Of a stretch of 64,000 bases of DNA, positions 26,056 to 37,490 are shown piece by piece. The position numbers were made by a program, and so were the translations under genes. The DNA comes from Taxillus chinensis (lineage: Eukaryota > Streptophyta > Magnoliopsida > Santalales > Loranthaceae), in the NCBI GenBank assembly GCA_023512835.1, contig CM042091.1:5255079-5319078 (forward strand), given 5' to 3'. Each line of letters begins with the position of its first letter. The stretch's first letter is position 1. The notes under the pieces were generated by a model that searched no databases, had not been told where the DNA came from, and saw only the letters and a program-made list of their open reading frames with translations.

Positions 26056-28075
26056 AAGTTAATATATTGTTTGTCATTCAATCCTAGGAGAGATGAAGAA
26101 TGATACAATCATCTATCTTTAATCTCCAAAAATTGGATGGGTCGTAAAGAACAATGAATGATAGCTAAGAATACTCAAAAACACCTTCAAAACATCAAAT
26201 TATATCCTTTTATCTCTCTCCTTTTCCCTAGAAATGGCCAATAATCCCTAAAAAGCAAGAGTTTGAGTCCTCCTAAAACTTTAAGAAGTCTCTTATCTCC
26301 AAAATTCATAGCCCATTTTTCTTATTTTCCAAAAACTATTATTTTAAGGTTTTTTAGTCAATAAACAACTCTTTTAACAATAGAAAATTACTAACTAATC
26401 ATTCAACTAATTAACTCTTAATATAAATTACTAATTGACCATTTTAATATAAATTTTCATATTTATATTCGATCATATAATTATGATAATCTATCTAACT
26501 TAAAAAGTCACCTGAATGAACAAAAAAAACATTTGACACTCCTAGTTTCAATTTGAGTTCAAATATAATTAAAATGCCCATATAGATGATTATATTAACA
26601 TCCAAATATTCCCAATTCCAAATAAAAACTTCTTTAAGCTTAGCTAAAAAATGAATCTTTATTATTAACACTCATACTCTAGCAAATTCTCTAGGATGTA
26701 GTTGCAAGGGGTGGAATGGTAAAGTGACTTATTAGGCTGGTACCCTAACCATGAATTCTCAATGCAAGACAAATCTCTTTTGATCTTATCACACAATGGA
26801 AGCTTTTGTAGAACCTTATTATTGTGACAGTGGACATAATTTATGACGGTAAGGTGCGAAGAGAAAAAAGAAAAAAGGAAAAGAAATTAAAAAGGAAAGG
26901 ATTGGCAATTATAAAATGAGTAATATTATGTATAAATGGAATTGTGTAACCGATGAATAATCATGGCGACGTAATAATATATTAAAGCATCAGAAAAGGA
27001 AGAAAAAATGGAAAAAATCATATTATTTCTAAGCATCACATGTGCGGCTTAATAATATTAATTATGCTATGTAAACGAGTGGCTAACAGCATTTATAATG
27101 AATTCAATAAATTTTGGTTATAATTTAATCTAATAATAAGCTTTTATAAATTATAACTAACTTAATTTTAAGCTATGAAATATAGTAAACTCAATATAAT
27201 TTCAGCATTTTAATTAAAATATTATTTAAAATCCTCATCACTCTCCTCCACCTCCTCCTCACGACCTCACGCCCTTCAACGTCCTCCCCTGCCATCGCCC
27301 GTTATCACGCTACTACCTCCCCTCTTTCGCACCCCTTGCTGCCCCTCCCCTACATAGATCGGCACCTCCTCCTTACATAGATCGCCCACCTTTCCCCTGT
27401 GCTCCCCCTCCTTCGACTCCCCTCCCCCTACACCTTGCAATGCCCTCTCTCGTTGTAGTGTCACACCCCTCCCCCTTTGTTCCCCCGCCATGATCGCTCC
27501 CTTGATCCTGTATTATCTTATTTTAATTTATTATTTAATGAGAAATTTATTACTTTATTTAACTGTAGCATTTAGATAATGAAATTGATTGGTAAAATTT
27601 GACTAGTCATTTAATTAAAAGTTAAATTTACCATAGCAATAGAGAGCCAATTATGAAAGTTTTTTTCCTTTTATTTATATTTTAACTAAAGTTAACTTAT
27701 AGCTAACGGAAACTCTAAGAGCATCTCCAACTTATTAGCAAAAACAAATATTTGGCTAAAAACTCTCTCTAATGCATTAAGTAAATCATTAGCAAAAGGT
27801 AAATATAGCTTTAGCTTTTGCTGATGATGCCAATTTAGCTTTTATTCCAATCCTATTCCAAAAATACAAATTAACCTTGGACCTAAATGAAACAAAATTG
27901 GAACATCACTAGCCAAAATATTAATGTATCAAGTTAAATGTCATTTTATCATGAAAATTTAACTGACAAAGACTAAAGATGATCTAACTATAGCTATTGT
28001 ATTTTGTCCGAACATGACTCAAGCTATTATTCCTAGGAAAGTTTTTTATACTAAAACAGTGATTTCTAGTGAAAT

Positions 28076-28214
28076 ACATGGGTGACAATAACATGACGCC
28101 AAAATAGGGTGTCTGGCCAGAGTTAAGCCGTGGATGGGAAGCCTACGGGTGACCAACTAATAGATAACAATTGCGATCAAATTCCAAAAAAAAAAAAAAA
28201 CACATGGGTGACAA
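28076..28214 (+). mobile_element. Short poly(A) retroposon (SINE-like) with 13-bp TSD
   Basis: ACATGGGTGACAA occurs at 28076-28088 and again at 28202-28214. Between them is about 97 bp of unique sequence ending in a run of about 15 A residues: the standard signature of LINE-mediated retroposition. The body contains AGTTAAGC and, 26 bases further, GGGTGACC, words also found in the internal promoter of plant 5S rRNA. That resemblance is suggestive only; a retroposed unrelated transcript is equally possible. Confidence 0.7.
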
Positions 28215-28469
28215 AATAGGAAACGATATTCAAACTCTTTTAATTAAAATTACAAGCATCAATAATAATATTATCCCGTATATATATAAACGTGACAGAA
28301 AAAAAAATAGGAAACTATATTAAAATTCTTTTAATGAAATGATAAGCTAGCATATGAATATGCTTGCCTTCAAAAAAAGAAAAAAAAGATCCATATGACA
28401 TGAATATGCCTCCGACTCATCTCTGAGTAACGCTAGAATCTTTACACATCCTGATCCCGTGTAAAGATA

Positions 28470-28493
28470 TATATATATATATATATATATATA
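28470..28493. repeat. (TA)n microsatellite
   Basis: Uninterrupted TA run of about 12 units or slightly more in intergenic DNA downstream of ABI4. Confidence 0.9.
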
Positions 28494-29224
28494 CTCATTG
28501 GGTAGATGACGGGAAAGGCAACATTTTAATCGACACAATACAACAAGTACGCACAAATCAATCAAAAGGGGGAGAGGCTTCTTGTGGTGGAGAATTGTAG
28601 CTTGTAGTCAAATCGCTTGACCTACGTACCTGTATCCAAGAACAGTAGCATGAATTCGATATGTAGCTTGAAAATACATCCAACTACCTCCTTCGGAATA
28701 AAGCTCCACAAAATTTTGCAAAGTTCTCTATTCATAAGAAAGCAATTGCAAAGAAGAGGGTGGAGAAGAGAATAAATAAACTCCCAACAAAGAGATTAAC
28801 GTAAAAAGCCATATATATAACAAGAGTCACAAACGTAGTGAATGACAGAGATATACTGCACAGCTAGACTAGCTAGATCCTAGCCTTCTCTTAATTACCT
28901 TCAATTGTACTATATCACCATCTTCGTATGGCAACAAAAACAAGACAACTGTTCCAATTAAGAAGGTTCGTTAGCAGTACAATAGCTACGCTACGCATAT
29001 CCTTATTGTCGTTTTGAAAAGCTTCAACATATGAAATGCTGTAGATTTGGCCTCCCCGATCATGCATGACCCAATATATATTTATCGAGGTTCAAACCAT
29101 ATATATATGTATACATATAAAGTGCGTTGCAGCCAATGGATCAAATTAAGACCGCGCAAGGTTGAGACCCCAAAACATCAATGCATATCAACGTTAAAAG
29201 CAAATGTTCAAGATCTGGAACTCC

Positions 29225-30145
29225 TCAAATATCAAACAAGGATGGATTACTATTCCCATGGTCCCAGAGGCATGACGGCGGGTACTCGTCGTCGTTTGTC
29301 ATTACCCACAGTGACGGCGATGGCGGCGCTGCTGTCGTCGTCCCGGCCAGATCTGCCTCCGTCAAGGGGACAGAGGGTACGAGAGATAAGCTGGAGTCCA
29401 CTGAGTCCACGAGGCACATGATCTCGTCGTGTGGATAAGCACTCAACTGGCACTTAGGGTTTTGACAGACCGACGATGATTCCATGGCGCGGGTGGGGCC
29501 GGAGCTTCCAACACTCGCATCGTACGGCGGTAATGTTTTCTGGTCATAACGTTCGGTCCCCTCGTGGCTTTGGGACGGTTGAACTTGAACCATGGGACAC
29601 AGTACGGAGGCTCCTAGGATGGGGTAGTAGAGGCCGTACGGGGATGACGTGTCATTGGGGAAGGAGGAGGGACGAGGGAGAAGTGGACGAAGCGTTTGAC
29701 TGGTGGAGGAGTTGGCGCCGGCGGCTGAGGAGGAGGAGACACACCCTCGGGCCGAGGCCCGTGAGGCGGGGGAGGAGGGCTGGAGGTTGAGCTGGGCGCG
29801 GGAGCCGTAGAGAACGACGGCGGCGCGGTCGTAGGCCCTGGCTGCGTCCTCGGCGGTTGCGAAGGTGCCGAGCCACTTGCGAGTTCGCTTGCGGGGCTCT
29901 CGGATCTCGGCGACCCATTTGCCCCAGCTGCGCTGCCTCACCCCTCTGTACTTAAACTTGTTGTTGTCGGGTCCTCCTTTACCCTTGAACTTCTTGCTGC
30001 TAGGACTTGTGGCGGAGGCGGCGGCGGTGCATGCGGTGGTGGTGGGATCGTGATAAGGAGGGCTAGTATTGGGTGGTGGATGTTTCGTCGTCAGCGGCGG
30101 TGGAGGATTAATCTGCAGGTGGCCAGGCTGGCCTGTGCTCTCCAT
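29225..30145 (-). CDS. ABI4: ABI4-type AP2/ERF transcription factor
   Basis: One intronless frame of 306 aa, as in Arabidopsis ABI4 (328 aa). The AP2 DNA-binding domain spans about residues 66-121, from [19 protein letters not shown] through [19 protein letters not shown] to SRAQLNL; the full block is characteristic of ABI4 rather than other DREB-group proteins. A basic patch KKFKGKGG (51-58) precedes it, the N terminus is Pro-rich, and a Ser-rich stretch (about 124-150) follows. The C terminus ends NPSLFDI. ABI4 acts in the nucleus in abscisic acid and sugar signalling, seed development and chloroplast retrograde signalling, binding CE1-like elements (established in Arabidopsis). The gene is GC-rich against its AT-rich surroundings. 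The start at 30145 is the only ATG well before the AP2 domain in this frame. Alternative: a close A3-group DREB paralogue. Confidence 0.92.
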   Translation of the reverse strand: MESTGQPGHLQINPPPPLTTKHPPPNTSPPYHDPTTTACTAAASATSPSSKKFKGKGGPDNNKFKYRGVRQRSWGKWVAEIREPRKRTRKWLGTFATAEDAARAYDRAAVVLYGSRAQLNLQPSSPASRASARGCVSSSSAAGANSSTSQTLRPLLPRPSSFPNDTSSPYGLYYPILGASVLCPMVQVQPSQSHEGTERYDQKTLPPYDASVGSSGPTRAMESSSVCQNPKCQLSAYPHDEIMCLVDSVDSSLSLVPSVPLTEADLAGTTTAAPPSPSLWVMTNDDEYPPSCLWDHGNSNPSLFDI

Positions 30146-30229
30146 GGGGTTGCTGTAGCGCGTGCTTTAATGGCTAGAGAGGGACAAGGAATAGTGGCAG
30201 CGATGACTACTTAGCTGCCTCGTTTTTTG

Positions 30230-30362
30230 TTTTTTTGATAAGTCTTCTGCGTTGGAGGAATATGAAAACGCTCCTGTGGATGGTGGGTTAGGGCGGTGGT
30301 CTTTCATTTTACGTGCATTCATATAAATTTATTTGGCAACAGAAATTGATGTTGTTAGACAG
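30230..30362 (-). promoter_or_regulatory. ABI4 proximal upstream block with TATA-like site
   Basis: This block lies 85-217 bp upstream of the ABI4 ATG. On the minus strand it contains AATAAATTTATATGAATG, a plausible TATA region at about 30320-30335. A diverged copy of the whole block is found at 33373-33500. No CACCG or CE1-like site was seen in it. Promoter role is inferred from position only. Confidence 0.45.
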
Positions 30363-33300
30363 ACCCGACGCGAGTGAAAAATAAATAAACTAATAAAATT
30401 ATAGTTATACTTTTTTTTTGACAGGAAAATCCGGCCAACTCCTGAATAAAGAATAAATATTTATGCAATCGGCTCGCGACATCTTCACGTAATCATATGG
30501 AATTAAACGGTTATGATTTTTTCTTGTATTTTTTCTATTCTCCCTCCGATGAATTGGTAGGCTACCACGTCGTTACGATTACCCAAGATTACTCACCCCA
30601 AGTTGTACCTAGCATTGCCCCTGAGTAAAACCAAACCTTGGTGCATGAGCCCCTTCCACGCCCTCACGCACAAATAAAGAACTCCGAGTTTTGTGCATAG
30701 GATGAGGTTTGAATCCAAAACCTTATGCTCCGCCGAATTTCCTAGCTTAAAACTATGTCCGCCCAAACCAACTTCACTATCCTGTGAGGGAAAAATTAAA
30801 ATTATACTTAAAATAAACAAATATGAAAAATAAAAAGAAAGAGAATCAAAATAAAACTTAATACGGTTTAATAAATGAAACTATAGAAATTTTGAGTTTC
30901 TTGCTTAATGGAATAATATATTGAATTGGATTACTAGAAAATTAGGATTTTTCATAATTATTGCATGGTATAGTCCACTAGAATTATATCATTTTGATAT
31001 TTTTTTTATATCAAAACTATGCTATTTTGGTATGTAATTTTTTTTAAAACATGAAAACGATTTAATTTTAATGTACTACACCATGTAGTAACTATAGATG
31101 ATCTAAACAGTGGCAGGAGGTAACTCAAGTAAGGTATAGAGCAAACTCACATTTGAATTAATTCGTCACCCTCTAGCGGATATTCATTTTATATTCAATA
31201 AAATTGTTGAAGAATTTTAGTAGAAAAACTTTAACATGTTCTTAAAAATTATTATGAAAATCAATGTTACTATTTGGTCTTGGGTTTTATGTGAGAAAAA
31301 AAACTTTAGTAGATAAAATCATTGGATATTAGATAAAGGATATTTGGTATGCGAGATAATGAAATGTAATGAAATAAAATTCATTCTTATTCTTGCGTTT
31401 GATACACACAATAGAAGCTAACAGTCTATTATCTTAAATAAGATAATGTTGATTGCCCTCAACCCCTAATATCGAATGATTACCTTATATATAAGGTAAT
31501 CAATTTTCAACCATACCTTCCATTTACATGTTAGTTGCATTTGTCCTTATTTTATTATCGTGTGCTAAATGAGTTCTATCTAATACTTGCACATGTCATA
31601 GTGTGTTTAGTCGGTGAAGCAACTCTCAAGCAAATTTTCAACATACTTTAAGAGCAGTTGATAATTTAGGCCATGTCAATACTTATATGACGCTTCCTAT
31701 TCACATATCAGCACTTGCTTTTATTTAATTAGATTTAAAATTATTTATTTTGAAATAAGAATTAAGGTGGTATATATTTTAGCTCCTTATCAATGTGAAG
31801 GAAAAATTAGGTTATTCGGGAGAGCTGGCATGGGTAAAACAATATTCATTATATAATTGATTAATAATATTTATAAAACTCAAAGCATCTTTAACAAATA
31901 ATATGTATTTTATTTTTACATGTGGAAAATTTTTTATCAGTGTTTTTTTATTTTTAATTCGAACAACACTCTTTATTTCAATTTTACTTTTATTCAAATA
32001 ATAAATTTTATTATATTTATAATATAATAAACTATCATTTGGAGAGATGAGAGAATAGATAGAAGATAAAAAATAATAAAATAATATGTGAAAAATAAAT
32101 AGTGACTATTTGAAAATGAAGATTCACTGAAACCTTTGTACATATGGACACTCAAATGAAAAGTTTATTGGAACTCATTTTTGGTATTTGACTCTTTATT
32201 TATAAACAATAAAGAGCCTCTTGAAATTACTCTCACGAGGTGTATCTGTATTTGGTGTAGGTGAATATACTTGTCAAAAATATGTTATTTACATGTAAAT
32301 GAAAGAGAGTTACAAATAACCAAAATATTAAGGAACCAAAAGTTGCTCAATCAACCGTGTTAAATGAATCACCCGGAGCTCATATTAAGTATGGAAGAAT
32401 TTTGTTAAAAGCATTCACACTAGGTCCTTCAAACTTTAAAATTTAGATAAAGTTTAAAATTTTGAAAAAAAATACCTTACATCAAGTCAAACTCTAAAAT
32501 TTTAAAAATAAAAGTAGAGATTAAAGAGAGAATCTCCATATTTGGAGGATTACTATTTATCATCTAAATAATTTTTTTATATGTACAGTTTTGGTTGTAA
32601 TAAATAGAAGAGATAAAAAATATATTAAATACAAAAAAATATAATTTAAAAGAATAGATATAGAGATGGGAGATGAAATGTGGAGGATAAATAAAATATA
32701 TATTATTTATTCTCTTAAAAAAAAAATGGAGCTAAGTATGGAGCTAATGTTTTAATATGTTAATAAACAAAATGTACTTCCATTTACGAATAATAATTTT
32801 CATTTGGTTGGAATAGGATTTGAGGTATTTGCTCTAAAATGCCTTTTATAATTATTGATTATTACATTCCAATACTATATCATATATATTTTTACTTAAT
32901 TTTTATTTTTAACTACCTCGCGAATTTGGTCACAAAGCCACGGGTCGAAGGCGTTTGACGGGCTTGAATCGGTGTGGTGCGTGGCGAAGCCGCACGCGGA
33001 CGAGAAGCCGGTGGTGGTGGCATTCTAGTGTAGTGTGGGGCGGGCGGGGTGGATTGCAGGGACATTGAAGAGAAGAGAATCTCCATCCCCTCCAACTACC
33101 ATTGCGCTGGAATTAATCGCACCACAAGTCCAGCTAGCGACTTCTTGTTCTTGAATCCAAAAGCTTAGGTTGTCTCTCGCCCGATCTACCCAAAGCCATC
33201 GTTCTCCATCTTGAATCGCATCACGAGTCTGGCGACAATCGTGATGCTGAGATTGGGAATGTAGAATAGCATATCACTGCTGCCATGTAGGATGGGTTTC

Positions 33301-33372
33301 AAATCCCAATTCACTTTTTTCGAAATCGCTCCCTTTTTATTTAAGCAGTTTCTATACCTCCATCTTTTTTAA

Positions 33373-33500
33373 TTTTTTTGACAACTCTTTTGGGTTAAAG
33401 AAATATAAGAATGCTCATATGGATGGTGGGTTAGGTTGGTGGTCTTCATTTTAGGTGCATTCATATAAAATTATTTGAAAATATAGTACTGTGTTGACAG
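33373..33500 (-). repeat. Second copy of ABI4 upstream block
   Basis: Matches 30230-30362 along its length in the same orientation, including GGATGGTGGGTTAG, GGTGGTCTT and GTGCATTCATATAAA. A GC-rich open frame of 60 codons (33095-32913, minus, starting MEGMEILFSS) lies downstream at a similar position to ABI4, but it has no AP2 residues. The block may mark a decayed paralogue or a local promoter duplication. Confidence 0.65.
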
Positions 33501-35734
33501 TTATGGATGTTATACAAGGAGGTTATTGTTTAGCTAAATTTTAGCATTATTTGTCGTGATGTTTGGCCTTGGTTATCATGATGTTCGACATTGGTTGTTG
33601 TGCCCTTTCTAGCTTTCGATATTGGCTGTCATAATTTTGTTTTATGTATTTGATTGTTGTTAGACAACGAATTGTATTGTTATTGATTCTATTGCTTTGC
33701 ATAGTTGTTAAATGTTTGTTTTTTTTGCTGCATTGTGATTTTATTTAGAAGGGTATTTTAGCAATACACTGACACATGCATACAATTGGCACATATGCTG
33801 TCTTCTTTCTACGGTATATGGTTTGGTGGCTTGTGGGCCAGTCCACTTGCTTTTAAATTGTAGCATGGCTTTGTAGCATTTTGCGCATTGGTCACCCCTT
33901 TTCATACATTAACTTGCTTCTTTACTTCTTTCAAGGGTGTTCTTCTATATGAATATTCGGGGGTTCCATTATTTCAGCTACACTTATGTAATGTTAGGGT
34001 GTGCCTAGTTTGATCCACTGGGATGCATACTGTTTGGGTTATATAATTGGGAGGTTGGGATTTACACATTTTATAGGGTTTGCTCATGACCAGGATGAGT
34101 GGCTTCTTCTGCAGGAAACTTTTCTTTATCAATTGCCATTTTGGTCAACATTTCTACCATAACCCTCATCTCATTTTTTTTTAATCTCCCGGATGTTGTC
34201 TGTGGCCTCTTGCTGAGTTTGCTCCAACCCTGTCATTTGGTTCCCAATTTCTTCAGCCATTAATTGTGATTGTAGATTGCGGCGAGACCTCAGGTTATAA
34301 GGAGGCGCAATGGTTAAGAATAGGCAGGTGCATGAAGTTTATTTGTTGATTTGTATGTTGCGTGGGTAACTGTAACAACAAACCAAACTAAACAACCAAT
34401 CTACGCCCTGTCTCCCCCCTCTCTTCCTGTACTTTTTTTTTTCTGCTCCTCTTCCCTTTTTTCGTTTTACAAATTACAAACAGAAACACAAAACCCCAAC
34501 AAACAGAATCACCAAACATAAACCCAACACCAACAACAAGCGAAACCGCAACTGAGCAACCACAGTAACACACTAACCAATAACCAACTTCAATAGCTCG
34601 AATTAAGATGACACCTCCTGGAATACGCCAGCTCGAACAGCAAACACCCACAACAGACACACTTCAAGTTATTTCGATTTGGGTAGAAACGAGATTGCTT
34701 CTCATTTTTTTGGTTTAGAAAAACACGATGGCTATGCAGGTAGAGAGGGAAGTAGACAGAGATATGGATTGTTTCCCTCTTTCTAGTAAAAATATGGACT
34801 AAATTTGAGACAAGGGCAGTAAACCTATGTATTCTAGAGTGTGAGGGATATGGCCTTTTACAGGGAAATTACGGATGGAGGGGAAGAAGGGCTGGCATTC
34901 ACGCGCTGGCACAGCGTGGACTGTGGAGGATGCAGTGGCTTCAGCGTGGCAGTCGACGAACAGAGGGAACACGAGAAAGCGGAGAAGATTTTTGCCTAAA
35001 AACGAAAATTGACTTTGCTCAATTGATCGATTGGTGTTTGCTCTGTCCTATGGAGAAAAAGATAAAAGGGTGAGGGGGCTGCCGTTCTGCGTCGTGTTGA
35101 CAAGGGATGAGACGGGTCACGGATATGACTATATGAGAGTTGAGGGGACGAGACGAAAATTGACTTTGATCAATTGATCGATTGGTAGTTTTTTGTTTTT
35201 TGTTTTTTTTAAATTCGTTTTTTTAATTATTATTATTAATGAGGAGAGAGATGAGGGAAAGGGTGGCGGCTTGATAAGAGTGGCTAGGGTTAGGGTTTTG
35301 AGTGGGCTGTACTCGCAAAAACAAAATGGATTTGGGCTTGTTTAGTATAAACCCAATTCACATAATTATCCAAAAAAAAAAAAAAAGGCTTTGCGAGAGT
35401 CATATTCTCTTTTTGAAAATATATTTATTTTGACCATGCACCTTTTGATCATGCTCTTTGTGGCAAAAGTTTTTTAAACATTTTGAAACATCAACTTGAA
35501 AAATAAAAAACAATTATCATGATTTTAAAAAACAACTTTTTTTAGTTTATTTATTTATTTGTTGAATTTTTAGGCTTTTGGTGTTTTATTTTTAATATAT
35601 ATATGTTAAATAATTTCTTTAGTTTTTTTTTTGCTTTTTGTAAAGTAAATAAAATTCTATTTTTTATGTTTAAAAAAAACGTTTTTCTAGTTTTCAAAGA
35701 TTAATATTTTTGATTTATTGATTTTTTAAAAGTT

Positions 35735-36900
35735 TTGAAAGTTTAAGTTTTGCGTTTTTATTTTTTTTAAAAATATTTTTTCATTTTTTTTAAAATGGTT
35801 TAAAAGTTTTCAAAGTTAAATGTTTTTTTTTGAAAAATATCTTATAAATTTTAAGTTTTTATTTATTATTAAATCTTGGTATGTTTAATTTCCTTGAATT
35901 ACTATAGGATAATTCAAATTTATTTATCAAAGTGATATAGTTACTTAATTAATTTAAAACTATAATTTCAAAACCTAAAAAGCACATAACAATTCTAATT
36001 AATAAATAATTATTAAAAATGAAACTATTTAACTTTGAATAATTCCTAATTTATTAAATACAAATATACAATTACTGTAACAAGGCTATTTTATTAAAAG
36101 AAAACTAATCAAACTAATAATTAAATTAAAGCAACTCATAACTTTAAAAAAAACAATACTAAGATTAAATAAACATTATAAGTGGGAAAAAATAGAATCT
36201 ACAAAATTAATTGCAAAATAAGGCCCCAAGATATATTTGGGTTATTAACAATAAATCTTGTTTTCTAGTTGAGTCCAAAGAAATTATTATTGTTAATTTC
36301 ACTAAATTTTTCCAAACGAAGAGTTGGAAAGTTTAAGTTTTGCGTTGTATTTTTTTGGCAAATAAATATTTTTCCATTTTTTAAAAATGGTTTACCCGCT
36401 TGCAAAGTTAAAGTGTTTTTTTTGAAAATATCTTATAAATTTTAAGTTTTTATTTATTATTAAAGCTTGGTAATGTTTAGGATTTCCTCTAATTTTAGAT
36501 AATGTTTATTTATAATTTTATAATATTTTAAATATTATTATTTAACTATTATTTATAATTTTTAATATTTTTGAACCTGATATTTATTATTATAACAATT
36601 CAAATTATTTTTAATAATTTTATGATTAAAAATAAACTATTTAAAATTTTGATTTAACCCAAAATTTATTGAAATGGACAAATCCAATACAAAAACGATA
36701 ACAAGGCATTTTATTAAAAGAAAACTAATCTAACTAATAATTAAATTAAAGCAACTCATAACTTGAAAAAAACAATACTAAGATTAAATAAACATTATAA
36801 GTGGGAAAAAATAGAATCTACAAAAGTAATTGCAAAATAAGGCCCCGGGATAGCTGCACATTTGGGTCTATTAACTCAATAACTCTTGTTCCCCTGGTTC
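35735..36900. repeat. Diverged tandem duplication of about 0.5-0.6 kb
   Basis: 35735 to about 36250 recurs as about 36325-36880. Matching landmarks are GAAAGTTTAAGTTTTGCGTT (35738, 36328), ATCTTATAAATTTTAAG, GCAACTCATAACTT (36131, 36751) and GCAAAATAAGGCCCC. The offset grows from 590 to 620 bp because of indels. No coding sequence; the nature of the unit is unknown. Confidence 0.8.
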
Positions 36901-37490
36901 GAGATTCCAACCCCATATACCTGGGTTGAAATTCCATTTTAAAATTTAATTACTCTACCCCCAACGGATAACACGCTTACAGCTCGAAGGTATGGAGTCA
37001 TACATGCCAAAAGCCCAAAATCAAAATATGAAGTTCTTCTGCATCCCAATCTAGTTTTATTTATTATTTATTTTTGAAGATACGAGGCTGCCACGCTAAA
37101 TCTAATCGTAACAATGATATCAAATTGTAAGAATATTATTAAAAAAAATACTAATTTACATGAGGGGCGCAGGGTGTGGGGGAATATTGAAGGCTTAAAC
37201 TCGACCCATAAACAATTAGAAGGTATAAATTTTTCAAGCACGTGTCGAGAGGACCATATCGAATCCAGCTCGACCAAATAATCTCATAGATTATCATATT
37301 GGCACTATAAAGGAGTCGCTAATTACAGATTATTGTTGGCAACAGTTCCCTCATGCAGCCACAATCAAGAGCCCAACTTGAGACTAGTGCGCTCTCTATT
37401 CCTTGGACATAGAAGCAGGCTGCAGCAGAAGATTGCAGCTTTAGGCATGTGTTTCTCCGACCAGAAATCAGCCACCCTCAATAATGACCA

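Larger units (their letters stand above)
24678..29224. other. Intergenic region between DEX1 promoter and ABI4 3' side
   Basis: The DEX1 promoter and leader should lie in 24678 to about 25000. The rest has no recognised gene. It holds a (TA)n run near 25242, a MITE-like element (25820-26055), a CT-rich patch at 27230-27500 with a repeated TACATAGATCG word, a SINE-like insertion (28076-28214) and a (TA)n run at 28470-28493. The ABI4 3' UTR should extend below 29225. Confidence 0.55.
30363..37490. other. Repeat-rich intergenic region between ABI4 and capping enzyme
   Basis: No intact gene is seen. It contains a possible dispersed repeat at 30580-30785 (GGTTTGAATCC box-B-like word at about 30707), a 26-bp palindrome (31477-31502), the ABI4-upstream copy (33373-33500), a possible retroelement gag relic on the minus strand at about 34110-34270, a 34-bp direct repeat (35001 and 35153), a poly(A) run near 35370, and a roughly 600-bp diverged duplication (35700-36900). 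The stretch 37280-37490 is probably the capping-enzyme 3' UTR. Confidence 0.55.

Noticed and set aside
28089..28201. Functional 5S rRNA gene
   Set aside because: Too short, internal promoter spacing is wrong, and the flanks show retroposition.
30580..30785. tRNA-derived SINE
   Set aside because: A box-B-like GGTTTGAATCC is present, but the box A candidate is weak and too far away, and no poly(A) or target duplication was found.
32940..33030. Plus-strand peptide with WCVAKP, reminiscent of X8 domains
   Set aside because: Only about six residues match; the rest of the X8 cysteine pattern is absent, so chance is more likely.
32913..33095. 60-codon minus-strand frame below the copied ABI4 upstream block as an ABI4 pseudogene
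   Set aside because: No AP2-domain residues are recognisable; only its position is suggestive.
34110..34270. Retrotransposon gag start on the minus strand (MAEEIGNQMTGLEQTQQE)
   Set aside because: Resembles coiled-coil starts of some gag proteins but is only about 30 codons and has no following domain; kept only as a possibility.
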